The notes beneath the pieces are model-generated. The model was not told the origin of the DNA and did not search any database. It worked only from the letters and a program-made list of their open reading frames with translations. Shown here in pieces: positions 1-12,604 of a stretch of 64,000 nt of DNA. Within the stretch, counting starts at the first letter, position 1; each line of letters starts with the position of its first letter. The translations under genes were made by a program, and so were the position numbers. Source of the stretch: Cololabis saira (Eukaryota; Chordata; Actinopteri; Beloniformes; Belonidae); NCBI RefSeq assembly GCF_033807715.1, contig NC_084587.1:19443017-19507016 (forward strand). Direction: 5' to 3'.

Positions 1-964
1 CAACTGAGCAGTGACAGCTGGGGAAGCAGACACTTCACTTCACTACATCTTGACAGTGACACCAAAGAATACAAGAAAATAGGAAGAGGATTAATCCTCT
101 AATAAAGAACGGGATAAATAAAATTGTATGACCAATATATAATAAAAAGAATCTGATCATAGTGGATCTTAGTATCAGGTCAATGCAACCTCAAGTAAAC
201 AGCTATAGCATTTTTCATGTTTCCATCATTTATTTAACATAAATGAAGACGAAAAAGATCACATGAAAAAAAACAAATCACATGAGCGATACTGAGAGCT
301 ATACAGATGAGTCTAAAAAAATAAATGAAAGTAAAAGGATCAAGGTTTTGGTTTTCTTCTTTGGTTTTGTTTAAATTTTTCATTTTTGTTAAATAAACAA
401 TAGCAAAGTGAAAAAAGTTAGATCTTGTTTGTCTGAGGCTGTATTTATTTTAGTAGTCAAAATAGTAGTTTTTTACCACATTTTTACACAAAAAGACAGG
501 ATTAACTTTTGTGCATGACTGCATGTGGAAATCAGTCTTGAAATCAAGGCTTTGCTTCAAGGGGAAGTAAAAAAAGGTATGTTGATGTGGTTTTGTCTGA
601 TGTTGCCTCCTCAGCCGGTGTCCATAAGCAACATGACAACTGTTCAACAACTATACAGGTTTGTATGTCACATTCTTTATCATGACAATGTGACCATCTG
701 TTATCAGGACATCTTGCGCAGGACAGAGCAGTCATCAATATTTCCAGCCATAAACTGCAGCACTTGCTTGAAGCCTTCCAGTCTAAAACATCTGAGGCTC
801 AGAGCGCAGATGAGAACTCTTACATTTATATAGACATACAGTAGGTGTACAATCCGACTCTCACTTGATGCAGCCGAGAACAAATTCCTTTTGTCACCAT
901 TCCACACGTCACACAAGGCTGCCTGTGCACCGAAGCGTGAAGTGTTTGCACAAGCGTGTACATG

Positions 965-966
<2 letters not shown>

Positions 967-1052
<86 letters not shown>
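967..1052. repeat. (TG)43 microsatellite
   Basis: An uninterrupted TG/CA dinucleotide run of 86 bases. It creates spurious His-Thr and Cys-Val reading frames on both strands. Runs of this length are usually highly polymorphic. Confidence 0.99.
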
Positions 1053-1054
<2 letters not shown>

Positions 1055-1288
1055 GCAGTGCCAGGTGGAGGGCCACAGAAAGAAAACCCTCCATTTGTGT
1101 CGTACTCTCTCTCCGTCTGCTTTACTCACTCAGCTTGTTTCTGGCTCACCGTCAGGGAAAGTGAACCATGGAGGAAACAAGCAAATGGCATCCGAGGCTA
1201 TAAGAACAGGAACCCATCTCAGAGAATAAAAACGCATTTTCCTGAACAGTTTTGGTGAAAACTCGACCGCATCTCAGCATCTACCAAC

Positions 1289-2062
1289 TAGGGCTGGGGA
1301 TCGATTGAAATGTCAAGAATCGATTCGATTCCGATTCTAAAGATTCAGAATCGATTATCAAGATTTGATTCGATCCGATTCGATTCGATTCCGATATTGA
1401 TTAAAACTGTTTTTTGAGCTGTTGCATGAATTATATGACTGTAGTTATGCAAAATATTACTACTAGTATTATATTGAGATTAAACAGCAAGTATTGGCAG
1501 CTAATGATGCTGTAAGGACCAATCAGCTCCCAGAATGCTGATAGAACTGCTTTCAGAAACATCGCGGGTCAGAATTACCAAACAGATCCAGGGCAGCAAA
1601 CAGAGACGGATGAAATCGGTTTTATTTTTTCCCACATTCCGTTTTTATTTGTTCCATTTTCGGTCTATTTTGGTTTTTAATTTTTGAGCATTTGGTTTTT
1701 AGCATTTTTTGCAAATGTAACCCCAAGACAGTATATAAAGTAATGAAATATAGACAACTTATGCAATTATAACCACTTATGTATGTTTTCATACCTTTAA
1801 ACATATTTAAAGGCAAAAACATGGCACCAGTTATTCTCATGTCAAACAAAACATTCCATTTTTGGGGATAAACAAAAAAATAACCAAAAGTTGTAATGTA
1901 ATGATGAAAAAATAAAAAATAAAAGAAAAAAAAAACCCAACCCCCCCCCCCCCCCCCCCAAAAAAAAAAAAAAATTGATCTTTAGACAAATGAATCGATT
2001 TTTAGGAATTAATATGAGAATCGATTTAGAATTGGGAAATCGATTTTTTCAACACAGGCCTA
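1289..2062. mobile_element. non-autonomous hAT-type element, copy A, with perfect 8-bp TSD
   Basis: The element begins TAGGGCTGGGGATCGATT and ends AACACAGGCCTA, so the tips are imperfect inverted repeats. It is flanked by the identical octamer CTACCAAC (1281-1288 and 2063-2070). Subterminal arrays of GATTCGATTC-type motifs fill both ends. It has no transposase frame. An internal C run (about 1940-1959) followed by an A run is a local expansion. A second copy lies at 41040-41719. The 8-bp TSD is diagnostic for the hAT superfamily. Confidence 0.9.
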
Positions 2063-2597
2063 CTACCAACTGCGATCTTGCTCCGTTACGAAGCTGAAAA
2101 ATATGTAAACACCAGCGCTGAACTGAAGCTGTGCTCCCCGTTGTTTCCTGTGAAGAAAGACTTCACGTTCAGTTCAGGAAACAGGTCGTCCATGCACGCC
2201 CCCCTGACTCCCCACTGCCAGTCCTAAAATACCCCTGAGGCTCTGAAAGCTGTCTCTGAGGAGAGGAGGGTGACCTCACTGATGCCTGAGGAACAAGGAG
2301 TCAGACGGTGAAGATGCGTGGTCGGGTGGGTGACATCTCTGGGTTTCCCTTGACAGCATTGCAAAGTGTCAATCAGAGTGAGAGTCACCCCACACTTGTA
2401 TTTCTCGTGTTGATCATTCACTCCCACAACAGTTGCCAGAATGTGCAGCCATGAAGCTGCTTAAGTGATGCTTAGATCCAGAGGGGGGGTGTCTATATTT
2501 AGGCACCCATTCAGGCCAACAAAAGTTCAGAGAATGTAGTATAGGAAGAAAAATAGGAGCATTCATGGAAAGCTTGAGCTTTACCTTTATACATACA

Positions 2598-2720
<123 letters not shown>

Positions 2721-3819
2721 AAAAATCTAAATATGTATACTATAGCAAGACAGGAATCAATGTCAGCAACCGTTTTAGGTGATCGGTGATTTGAAGAACA
2801 GACTTTGAAGGAAATACATTTGTCTGAAGCAGCTCTATACTGCATCATAACTTATTAAAAATCATGTCAAAACCTTGAGAGAGAGAGCAGGAGTCGGTTG
2901 CCATGGCAGCACAGTTTGTACTTTCACAGTGTGAAAGAGGTCATGTCTTTTTCCGCAGGTGTCAGATAATTTGTGGCATTTTAAGAACAGCCTCTGTCTG
3001 CTTTAAAATATTATATATTTTTTTTTATTATTATTTTAATAATCATGCGATAAAGCAGAGCAAAAGGTTAAAGCAACATAGTTCAAGTACTGAGCCTGAA
3101 GACAAAGAGATGAATTTGAGTTTTCTAGACAAGAGGCTGCTTTTAATGCAAATATACTTTGTGTAGAGGATGCAGCGATGCATATCTCTGCTGCTGCCAC
3201 AGATCTGTTTATGAAAGCTAAACAGGAAAAATCAAGTCTCCTGTTTCACTTTGTCAACATGTCCAGCTTCTATAATGCCCTGCTGGGAAAATATTACATG
3301 ATTACAAATCTCCAAAATAATGATCACAGATATTTCCGTCTTCTCAGTTCAAGAGTTCCTGCAGGCCCTAAAGGTCAAATGTGCTTGTAATTATTATCCT
3401 CCAGTACCATTGTTATTGCAGTTGAATTAATGTGTGTTCACTGAAATCGCCTGTTGACTGAAATATCTGAACCTCAGTACGAATGACACCATTCAGCAAA
3501 GAACAATGCTATTTTACATTTACGACAAGTCAAAAGCTGGTGTTTGAATAGTAGATATGCAAACGGCTTTTTGCACAGAAACACAGCTGGCCTTGTTGAT
3601 CTAGTGCAAAAAAGATTTCCAACAGGAAAGCAGCCAGCAAGTTTGCCAATGTTCTCACGTAACTGAGTCATAGTTTTAGAAGAAGTTAGAATATGCCACA
3701 TGTGACAATGTTGCTCAAATCACAGTTTTAGCTGTGAACACTGTTTCTTTGCAACAGTTTTTCACACATATGTTTGTTCGTGTCAGGGTTTGACAGTTCC
3801 CCCCAGTTTTTGAGTTTCA

Positions 3820-4352
3820 GGCCACGTTTACACGTAGCCGGGTATTTACAAAAACGGATATTTTCCCCTCTCCGTTTTCAAAAATATCCTTGTTTACAGG
3901 GACTCACATGAAAACGCTGTTAACGTCATGCCAGCCAATCAGAATCCTGGAAAAAACATCAACAAATGACACGTGTAACTTCCAGTTAAGGCTGATTTAT
4001 GGTCCCGCGTTAAATCGACGCAGAGCCTACGGCGTGGGGTACGCCGTAGGCTCTGTGTCGATTTAACGCGGGACCATAATTCAGGCTTTACTTCCAAGAC
4101 GGAACGAGAGTCTGAGAGAATTTAAAACAGGTAAAATAAAAGAAAATATTGACGGTGGCCAAACAAATTGTAAACACAGGTCGCACTCATGACGCTGCTG
4201 GTGACGTTTCTGTCGCATAATGTGACGTAAATCTCAGTTTTCCTCCGTTTTCTCTGTTTAGACGCAAACGTGAAAACTGAGTTTTTGAAAATCTCCACTT
4301 TGGCCGGAGTTTTCAGAAATGATCGTTTTTGGGGGCTTTGACCTCCGTTTTC
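3820..4352. mobile_element. PIF/Harbinger-type MITE, 3'-truncated, nested in the LTR
   Basis: It begins GGCCACGTTTACACGTAGCC, as does the complete copy at 32874-33597. It follows that copy through the stretches ending in TTTTCAGAAATGATCG and CTCCGTTTTCGTG, then breaks off into LTR sequence without the right terminal inverted repeat. The loss of the right end suggests a later deletion. Confidence 0.8.
3989..4087. mobile_element. small palindromic MITE with TTA TSD, nested inside the Harbinger-type MITE
   Basis: The terminal repeats are AGGCTGATTTATGG and, inverted, AGCCTGAATTATGG, flanked by TTA on both sides (3986-3988 and 4088-4090). The interior is a near-perfect, CpG-rich hairpin (CGCAGAGCCTACGGCGT and its complement). 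A 3-bp TTA TSD fits PIF/Harbinger. The related copy at 33044-33173 occupies the same position in the other host MITE. Confidence 0.8.
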
Positions 4353-4589
4353 GTGTTTTTGATCCTGCCAAGCAGCCCTTTGTTTTTTGGTTTTTGAAAA
4401 ATAAACCCTTTTTTGTTGAACTCCTGCCTCTCTCGCTCTCCTGCATTTGGGTCCTCAACAAACACCAACCGTGACAGTTCGTAATAATCCATCAGCGTAA
4501 CTTTTTTAACTCATTTCATCTCCCATCGCATAACTTCCTACATGCTCTAGGTGGGTTTCCTTATTTATTTTTACTTAATGACTTGTGTT

Positions 4590-4735
4590 TCTGGGTGATT
4601 GACACGTCACCTGGTAGAGCATGTTTCTCCTGTATGGAGTCTATAGAACTCACTAGGCCGGCCCAGGTTTGAGTCCTGGCCTGAGACCCTTCAAAGCTCG
4701 TCTTCCACCCCCTCTCCAACCCATTTCCTTTCTAG
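4590..4735 (+). mobile_element. tRNA-derived SINE-like relic
   Basis: An A-box-like TGGTAGAGCA is followed about 60 bases later by a B-box-like GGTTTGAGTCC. A C/T-rich segment (CCACCCCCTCTCC) comes next, as in fish tRNA-derived SINEs. No target duplication was delimited, and the copy is degenerate. A true tRNA gene is unlikely because no cloverleaf forms. Confidence 0.45.
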
Positions 4736-6353
4736 GTAACATCCACAAAGACCACTAGAGCCTCAACATCTTCAAATATATTTGTGTTTCAAATACACAT
4801 AAGCACATTATTTAATACATCTAAAGTGAAAGTTAATCCTCAAAAAGAGCGGCCCCAAATTTTTTTGATATTTGATGAATAGTCTTCATCCTAGCGTTTT
4901 ACGCTCTGATGCATTATAGTCCAACACCAGTGACTGATGTTGATAATACTTTTCAGTTTTAATAGAAGTGAAGGAAGCTCAAAATCTTTATGATGGAAAC
5001 CCGTCTCAGAGGAATGCAATCAGTCATAGTAGAATATTCATGCCCACAGCTTTGCAATGAGAGGTTTGATATTATGAATGTGTGTGATGACTGGGTGAAC
5101 ATATTCTTTCAGTCATGCAAAGTCATCAGACAGGGTGCACATATAGTACATGAATAAAAAACAACCTTACTGTTAAACATCTGAAAAAGATGGTCATTAT
5201 AGATCCCTGGAGCAGGAGGCATGACAAATGAGTCAAGTTTTCTTTTGCATCCAAAATCATCCATCATTTTACTTTAAATGAATAACTGATATGAGTAATA
5301 TAACGCTGCTGCCCTTAAGCTCTTAAAAGCACACCAGATCTGTTGTCTAAAGCATCTTAGAGGGGTGATGATCATCAGGGACAGTTTAGCACCCAATGTA
5401 ATCCTCCCTTTCAGGATTAATAAGTCATTAATCTGTTCACTATAATTAAATTATCTTGAACTCATTAGCTATTAAAGCAACAGTACTCAATAAAATCACT
5501 GTTTATGAACTATTAAGCAGCAAAGTGCAGCTCTGTTTAGGACTGTCAAAAAGCCGGAGGTTCATTTTCATGCAGTTTTTAAACCACGCTGCAGTGGAGG
5601 TGTCTGTAACATCTTGAATGTTGCAAATTAATCGCCGTTTTTAGGTAATCGTACTGATAATGTGACGTAAATTGTGAGCACGTAGGATGCAAAATATAGC
5701 AATAAAATGATAAAGTTGTGTGGGTTCAGGATCCATTTAAAGTATTTAAATAATCTGTATGGTAACAGGTGTTATGTTGTACATTTTGCAGTGCTGACAG
5801 AAACAGACAATAAGCCTCATCCACGAAACATGAGCAGAAGGAATTTGTACGCAAACAGTGAGCAGAGCGATATTAACACGCTTTTTGGTATTCGTGAAAA
5901 AAAGTAGTAGTTCCGAACTTTTCATAGGTACAAACAAAATCTACTGCTGCCTCCGACCACTTGTAGACTTTTAAGGATGATCTTTAAAGTTTTCATGCAT
6001 AAATGGTCTGTTATTTTCACAATATTCATATACCTCTAAAACACGCGTTTTAAACATGAAAATAAATAAGAAAAATATGAGAAGTTATATCTGAATTGAT
6101 GGAGATTTTGCACAAATGGAGGCATGTCTCTGTTTCAATCAGGTATGATTGTTGATAAAGAGGTTTCTCCAGTTATAAAAGTAATGCAGTCGTTGCAGCA
6201 GGGAGTTTTGTTAATAGAGAGAAATGTGGTGTTTTTTTTCACCCAACTTTCATATGTCGAACCATTTACGCTTCACTTCTTGAATACTTTATTGAACAGA
6301 AGACACATAACTTACTGCAAACTAAATTTTCTTTCATTCTTGTGCTTTGCCAG

Positions 6354-7061
6354 TAGTGATGCACCGAATGTTCGGTAACCGAAATTGTTTGGCCGATAAT
6401 AGCAAAAAAACACTTTCGGTGTTCGGTGGAATAAGTGGGGAAAAAACCGAACAATTAAAAACGGCGTGTGATGACGCAATCAAACAGCGAACAGCGTGGA
6501 GTGAGGGGCGTGTGGTGTTAAATGCAGCAAACATGTCAGCATGTCAGCTCATTACCTGGATGTGGGGAAAAAGCAGAGGACACGAGAAATGATCCAGGCT
6601 GAGTTGGATTTGGGAAAGTCGCTTGGTGATGGAGACGGTCACGGGACGCACCGCGCAGAGAAAAGGGCCCGTACTACAGATGCGGTGCGCAAACCCTCAC
6701 TGTCTGATAGCCTATGTTTGACATGATCCTCCAAGAAAATAACCCAGATTTTTACAATTATTATACAAGGCTTCAAATTGCGGAGATCAGCCCTGCCACG
6801 ACCCGATTAACTGGATTTGAACGGGAGAAAATTAAAGGATTATGAGAAAAAATACAATAAGACAGTACAGTAAGTACAGTAAGACAAATTGTGACTGGCG
6901 GGTATTTCACTGCACATTTATTTGATTTATGCAATGGTGAAAAAATTGGCAAAATAAATGAAAAACTGCGAAGCACCATTGTTCGGTATTATTCGGTATT
7001 CGGCCAAGTGTTTATTAATATTTTCAGTTTCGGTCACAAATTTTCTTTCGGTGCATCACTA
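6354..7061. mobile_element. hAT-type element with transposase remnant
   Basis: Inverted tips TAGTGATGCACCGAA and TTCGGTGCATCACTA are perfect complements. The flanks TTTGCCAG (6346-6353) and CTTGTCAG (7062-7069) match at 6 of 8 positions, a mutated 8-bp TSD. TTCGGT-type motifs repeat near both ends. The interior carries short coding-like fragments, for example at 6541-6726, that may be leftovers of a hAT transposase, but no intact frame. Confidence 0.82.
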
Positions 7062-7552
7062 CTTGTCAGTCCTGTCACACTACTAAAGTCTACTAAAGAA
7101 GCAAAATGAAATATTTTCTTCTTTGCCCCACTGCAGTTAAATTCACTTATATAACAACATCATTAAAAATGTCTTCCTTTCCTCTCTCTATTTTTTAAAC
7201 ATGTACCATGCATAAGTAAGGCTATATCTCCTTACATGCTTTTCCCTGGGCAGGAACGTTTTCCTAATCAATGAGCATCAGGACCGCACAGCCAGTCTGT
7301 GAGTGATTCACATTCATGAGCATACATGTTTTTGCATCAAATCTAAGTTTTACAAGGTATATATGAATCTAAGGTAAGTTTTTAGTAACGAGCTGATGAA
7401 TGTGCAAATCCGCTCAGATTGACAAAGACTTCATGGATGAGGCCTGCTAGTACACCATCAAAAGAAAAAGAAGCCATGAAAGAAAAATAAGTAGCTTTTT
7501 AAAATAAGTTACCATATTACAATGTACAATGTATGACTGTAAGAAGCCAAAC

Positions 7553-7760
7553 CTGGCGTCCTGTGCCCTTGGAGGCCTGCAGGCTGCAGCGCCCCAGACT
7601 GCCATTCGGGGTGGTGCCACAGCTGCTGATGATCTGCAGCTGTTTTTCTGCACGGTCGGCTCGGTCCAAAAGCTCCTCAATAAACTGCTGCAATCGCACC
7701 TTAGCGTTGGCTTCACGTGCTGCTGTCTCCTGGAGAAACTGGTCAATCTGGGCAACCTCC
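7553..7760 (-). CDS. fbxo41: fbxo41 third coding exon (residues 260-329), end of coiled coil
   Basis: This 208-nt exon begins after a strong acceptor (TGTGTCTGCAG, AG at 7762-7761) with G-GAG-GTT, completing the split Gln codon. It reads EVAQIDQFLQETAAREANAK, then VRLQQFIEELLDRADRAEKQ, then LQIISSCGTTPNGSLGRCSL, and closes with QASKGTGRQ. This matches the family's conserved LRLQQFIEELLERADRAERQ stretch almost residue for residue. The donor is CAG|GTTTGG (7552 leftward), weaker than consensus, phase 0. Together the three exons give 329 codons with no stop. Mammalian FBXO41 is about 875 residues, so the Ser-rich middle, the F-box and the leucine-rich repeats are missing and must lie left of base 1. 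I saw no further exon between 1 and 7552. Confidence 0.92.
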
Positions 7761-8462
7761 CTGCAGACACAAGAGTGAAGGAAGCTTTGTTAATGGTAGT
7801 TAAGGTTATACCTGAATTTACAAATGCATTAAAAAAAAAAAAAAAAAAAAACACCACCAGGGGAAATCTGCAGTATGTTCAAGGAACATGTGAAGGTTGA
7901 TGACAGAGATGAATATACAGTAAGTGAGAGCAGCAGAGAGGAACACGGGCTGAGAGTAAGATATCTGCCACAAACACAACACTGTTGAGATATAAGTTAC
8001 CCAGATTGTAAAGCCAAGTAGAATGAGCATTTCTCTGCAGAATAGTCCGAAAATATAAAAATATTCTTGCTTCTCCTGCAGGGATTCTGTATCGCACATT
8101 CTGTTATAGTGTACGATTGGATTATGTATTACATAAGACGACCCCCACAGCCTGAAACTAAGTAAACTGTGCATTTATGGTAACTGGCTAAGACAAGTTG
8201 AAAGTCCAAATCAGCTTCAAAATGCAACAGAGAAACAAAACTGTAGGTCGACAATTAAACTGATCACAGTAGTGAAGAAACAAATAAATGTCAAGATATA
8301 CAAATAAATTCCACCTGACTAATTTTTGCTGAAATGATTTCCCGTGGACATGAGCAAAAAGGCAATAGAAACCCTTTATTGCATCTGCAGGTCATGTTAT
8401 GGGTCTGCTAATGAAACAATCCCATTTTTGATTAAATATATTGCTATTTTATGGCAGCTGTT

Positions 8463-8479
8463 CGCTGTCCGGTGCTGAA
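8463..8479 (-). promoter_or_regulatory. compressed RE1/NRSF-like motif
   Basis: The minus strand reads TTCAGCACC directly followed by GGACAGCG. These are the two halves of the RE1 silencer element bound by REST, but the usual two bases between the halves are missing. REST restricts neuronal genes, and fbxo41 is neuron-enriched, so the location in its intron is suggestive. The non-canonical spacing makes function doubtful. Confidence 0.25.
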
Positions 8480-8547
8480 GTGTATTTCACCATTCCTCTG
8501 ACTGCAACCATGCCTGGCACAAACCTGGAGCAATAATTGCCTTGATA

Positions 8548-8800
8548 AGTCATCATAAGTTCTGCGACCCAAACAGTGGCGAGAAAAACTCCCCTTTAAG
8601 TGGGAAGAAATCTTTGAACAGGACCTGGATGAAAAGGGGGGACCCTCCAACCGAGGGCCAGGTGGGAGTAGAGCAGGAAAATGGAGATCAGAAAGAGATA
8701 ATGAATAAAAGAGAGAGGAGGGGCACAGATATATTGTCAAAGGTACAAAAGACAAGATATATTAGTATTAATTATTGTTTAGTTAGAGAACTAAGAGAGA
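8548..8800 (-). mobile_element. 3' tail of a non-LTR retrotransposon (same family as 22.2-23.4 kb)
   Basis: Read on the minus strand it contains TATCTTGTCTTTTGTACCTT, then a CT-rich stretch, CAGGTCCTGTTCAAAG, and TTCCCACTTAAAGGGGAG. These appear in the same order in the plus-strand copy at about 23240-23370. It is 5'-truncated and non-coding, as expected for LINE debris. Confidence 0.75.
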
Positions 8801-10774
8801 AATAGATATTAAACTCTCAAACTTCAAAAATGTTGTGGATAACTTTTGCTATTATTCTTGGAAGGACTATTTGTGACAAGTTTCAATTTCTGTCATTTCA
8901 CAGCTGAGTTGTAACATTAGTGAGAAATATTGCATAAGGTTTTCAGTAAAAAGCATTGGAAATGCAGCTACAGTGGCTACGTGTGTGTACATTATTCTAT
9001 GCTCAATCAATGTGAGTATGCTGTATTATTTCCACATTTTCATCAATATTCATAACTTTAACTTACTTTTCTTATCACTATCTTTATTTTGTTGTTCATT
9101 TGAAAATAATTTTTTTAATTTATGTTTAACACTGCCATAAAAGTGCTTGTTTATTAATTTCAGTATTATAGTATTTATACTAATATTTCATAAATAGTTA
9201 ATATACTAATGCTTACATTATAACTATTGTTTTAAACAAACTTCTTGATTTTTTTAATTGCCTGAATCTCATCTGAGTTTCCATCGAGTTTACACTGTGA
9301 CATATTTAATATGACATATTTATAGGTAATAAGTTCAATCCAGCAAACATTTGACAAATGTATTCTTAAATACTGTGTTTTTACAAGACCCATTAAATTC
9401 AACTGTTTGCATCGTTAAATTCTTCATCGTTTTTCCATTGGCGTCCAGGTCGTTAAATATAAAATCTCAAGTTTTTACAGTGTAAACAAGCAGTCAGGCG
9501 CAAACAACAAGGCTATGCAGCCATCTGAAAGAGACAAGGAGCCATTAAAAGATTCAAATCATCACTGGAAACACAGAATTGGGACAGAAAATCTGTGTCC
9601 CTTCGGTTTAGGCCTGTGCTCATTTATAAGGCCAGGTCACTGCTCAGTTTAGAAACTTCACATCCAACTACTGCCAAGCAAACAATGCAACTAACCATCA
9701 TACAAATCAGTCAAACCCCCTCAAGAACAGAAACAATCACAATGGAATCCTATGAAATGGGGACATCCTGAGATAAAAATAGTTGGGTGGCTGGCACAGT
9801 TAACTTTTCTTGTCTTCAGGCAAAGATTACAAAAATAGGATACTAACATTAGCCAAGGTGGCAAAGGGAGACTGGGAGGTGATATCACATCATCTGAGTA
9901 AGTAATCAATGAATAGGCAATATATATCAATATTTAATTACTTATTTTCTTCAGCTTGATCATTTGTGTTTAGAGTCTCACTGTAATTGCTCAGAATGTA
10001 AGAAAACACTAGTTTTGTTCATAATGGACAAAATGAGTCTGTTAAAACTGATTCACTGCTTCCACTACTGAAAACCGTCATCACACTATAAATGTTAAAA
10101 AGAAAACTTCAATATCCTACCAATGTATCTGGACATTGTTCAATCATCGATCTTCCAATGACAAGAAGGAGCAGAGTCCGGTTGTAACTTCATGAAATCC
10201 TCTGAGGACATATTTGGCTACCCATAAATGCAGATTAAACTGTAGAGTTATTATTTTTTTTTTTACAATGAAGCAGCCTTATTTACCGATGTATCTTTTT
10301 ATTTGGCCTTAAAGCAGTTTAACCTTTTGGGACCATAAGGAAAGAAGTTTCAAAGTTTCTCTCTATTTTGAACACCCAAAAATGAAAGCGGATCCTCCTC
10401 CTTTCTCACAGTGGAGGTTATCATTATCTCATCTACCTGGTGATCAACATTAATACATTATTTTAAATTAGGAAATCGTTTCAAGTCATCCTTGGCCCAA
10501 TGTAAATGCTTTTTGACCTGCTTCGGTCTATTTTTCTTGTTTTGAGAATGTAATAGCGACGTCTGTCTGGAAACTCGGCGATGCAAAGCTGCTACCTGCA
10601 GCCGTCTCCAGATGCAGAAAAACCCAGCAGTTAAGTTGAGCTGTCAGTCCAGCAACAGTTTAGCATCTGTCACAAACACCATAAACAAAGACAGATTTAT
10701 CCACGTGAGGGGGGTCTGAGTGTGCACACAGAGGTGACACCTTAGTAACTGCTGTCTTGGCAGTTCTTTTCTTC

Positions 10775-10905
10775 CAGCTTTAACCTTCAGGGGTCACTGC
10801 AGCCAATCATCCATTTCCATATTTCTCTGTCTGCATCTTCCTGCCGCACCAACCTCCCACGTATCCTCTTTCAATCCCACAAATCTTCTCTTTGGTCTCA
10901 TTATT
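10775..10905. repeat. teleost interspersed repeat relic
   Basis: GGGGTCACTGCAGCCAATCATCC, then CTGTCTGCATCTTCCTGC, then AATCTTCTCTTTGGTCTC. These follow the order of a dispersed repeat I recall as common in fish genomes. Its class is not determined here and its boundaries are approximate. Confidence 0.5.
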
Positions 10906-12604
10906 CTGTAGTTTTATTGTACTATCTTCCAAGCTTTACCTGACTATAACTAACACTTGCCCTATTGGTTTTCTGGGAAAGTTCCTAAGTGAAGAAGGTC
11001 TCAAACCTTCTTTCTTTAAAAAGGACATGTTAAAAATGTGACACAGATGTCAGACTTTTAAAATGTCAGATTGTCTTGAAGAAGCTTTTGCAAACAGGAA
11101 AACATAATGGCAGTGCTGACTGTCCCATTTAGAGAAAGAAAAAGAAAAATGACAAACTTTTAGATCTAAGGAGCATTCTGATGTTTGGAGTCCCAGATAT
11201 AGGTGTCACGTTGTATATACATTTTGTATTTACCCTTTACTTGGCATTATTTAGTAACAATAAAACTGTCAAACACAAAACTGCTGGAAAACTTGAAAAC
11301 TTTTAGGATTTAATGTAATGTGCAGAAAGTGTGCTTACAATTTAAGCAATCTTTTATTTTATGGTAACTGATTTTAAGAACACTGTTTAGTGTTCCTCCA
11401 CACATTATCTTGAGGTGGTGATTAATTCGCTTAAATTTGCTTCAGCATCATCGATTGCATTTGCTGCTTTTCCAAATTATTTTCTGTCTGAGCTGCACAA
11501 ATAAAATCGCCTTGCATGGAGAAGGCAAAGGATGACTAATCAGAGAACTGTGTGTTTTTATTTTCTCCTCTGTGGAAAGGATCCAATTTTGTTTAGCCCT
11601 TTTAAAGAAAAAATACTATAGAAGAGGGATGATTTAACCACTTAGATAAAAAAAAGAAAGTGCAGGAAGACAGATGAACTGCCAAAACCTTAACTACAGA
11701 TTATAAAACTGCATCATCCTGGAGTAAATAATGTGTCTCATTATAACAGATGACTCCAGGTATCAATTATTTTTTATTTAATATCAAATGCTGAGGCTAA
11801 TGCGTTGTAATTAAACAGTATGAGGCAGATGTTTCTGTGTCATTATTCACGCTAATAACCGGAGAGAGAAATGACAGCACGCTGTTTTATTTCAGCCTGC
11901 AGCCGGAGAGCAAACAGCTGTATCAGGACTTCCAGAAACACTGATATGCGCGTATGCGCTACCTGAATTAGGCCATTTGTATCTTGAGCATATGCATATG
12001 CATGCATTTTGTCCTGCTAAATTATTCAACTGCAGTGTAGACTTTTGTTTCACTGGAAACAGAAACACCAATCACATGAGGGGGAAGAGGATACATCACA
12101 GGAAAGACTTCTCCCCCACTTCCAGTGTGCCAGAAGAAATGCCTGGCAGCCCACCTAACCCCTGACGCAGAGGGAAGCGTGGTGAAAGACCACGTAAGAG
12201 ATGGCCAGCAAGCAAGAAAACGAGGCCTGTGTGCATACCCAGAATATGTATACAAGATATAACCTCATTTAAGTAGAAAGGTATCACTCAAAAGCAGCAG
12301 CAGAAGCTAAAACTATATAAATCTGTGGTCATGTGGATGCAGAAGGTGCGTGTGGTTTGACGGAGCAGAGGAGGGGAAATGGGAAGTCCCTCTTTCTCTC
12401 ATCGGTCATTATTTCCAGAGGCACACACACAGCTGTACACAGACACCTCGCTCTCACAGTGCAACCCTTTCACACCTCTGGAGTAACGCCTTGAGGTGAG
12501 AAACATGTCCATGTGTTTACTCCCCATGATGAAAAGAAAGACTACCGTTTCTGGATGATGCATCAGGGTAAACAGTTTGGGGCATGTTTCTGCCGTGGCC
12601 CATC

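Larger units (their letters stand above)
3781..4476. mobile_element. solo LTR with 5-bp TSD, carrying nested MITEs
   Basis: The ends are TGTCAGGG and CCGTGACA, with the canonical TG...CA and a short TGTCA/TGACA inverted repeat. The flanks are identical pentamers, GTTCG (3776-3780 and 4477-4481). The right portion (about 4360-4470), with a polyadenylation-like AAATAAA and a CTCTCGCTCTCCTGCATTTGG segment, resembles fish Ty3/Gypsy LTR 3' ends as I recall them. There is no internal gag-pol and no second LTR, so it is a solo LTR left by recombination. Most of its middle is a Harbinger-type MITE (3820 to about 4352). Confidence 0.8.

Noticed and set aside
704..1129. 141-codon minus-strand ORF
   Set aside because: Its core is translation of the TG/CA microsatellite; the flanks show no conserved protein.
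4590..4735. Functional tRNA gene
   Set aside because: A- and B-box-like motifs are present, but spacing and flanks fit a SINE relic and no cloverleaf can be drawn.
7447..7900. Overlapping ORFs around the third fbxo41 exon, on both strands
   Set aside because: Shadows of, or read-through beyond, the 7553-7760 exon into intron and an A/T homopolymer.
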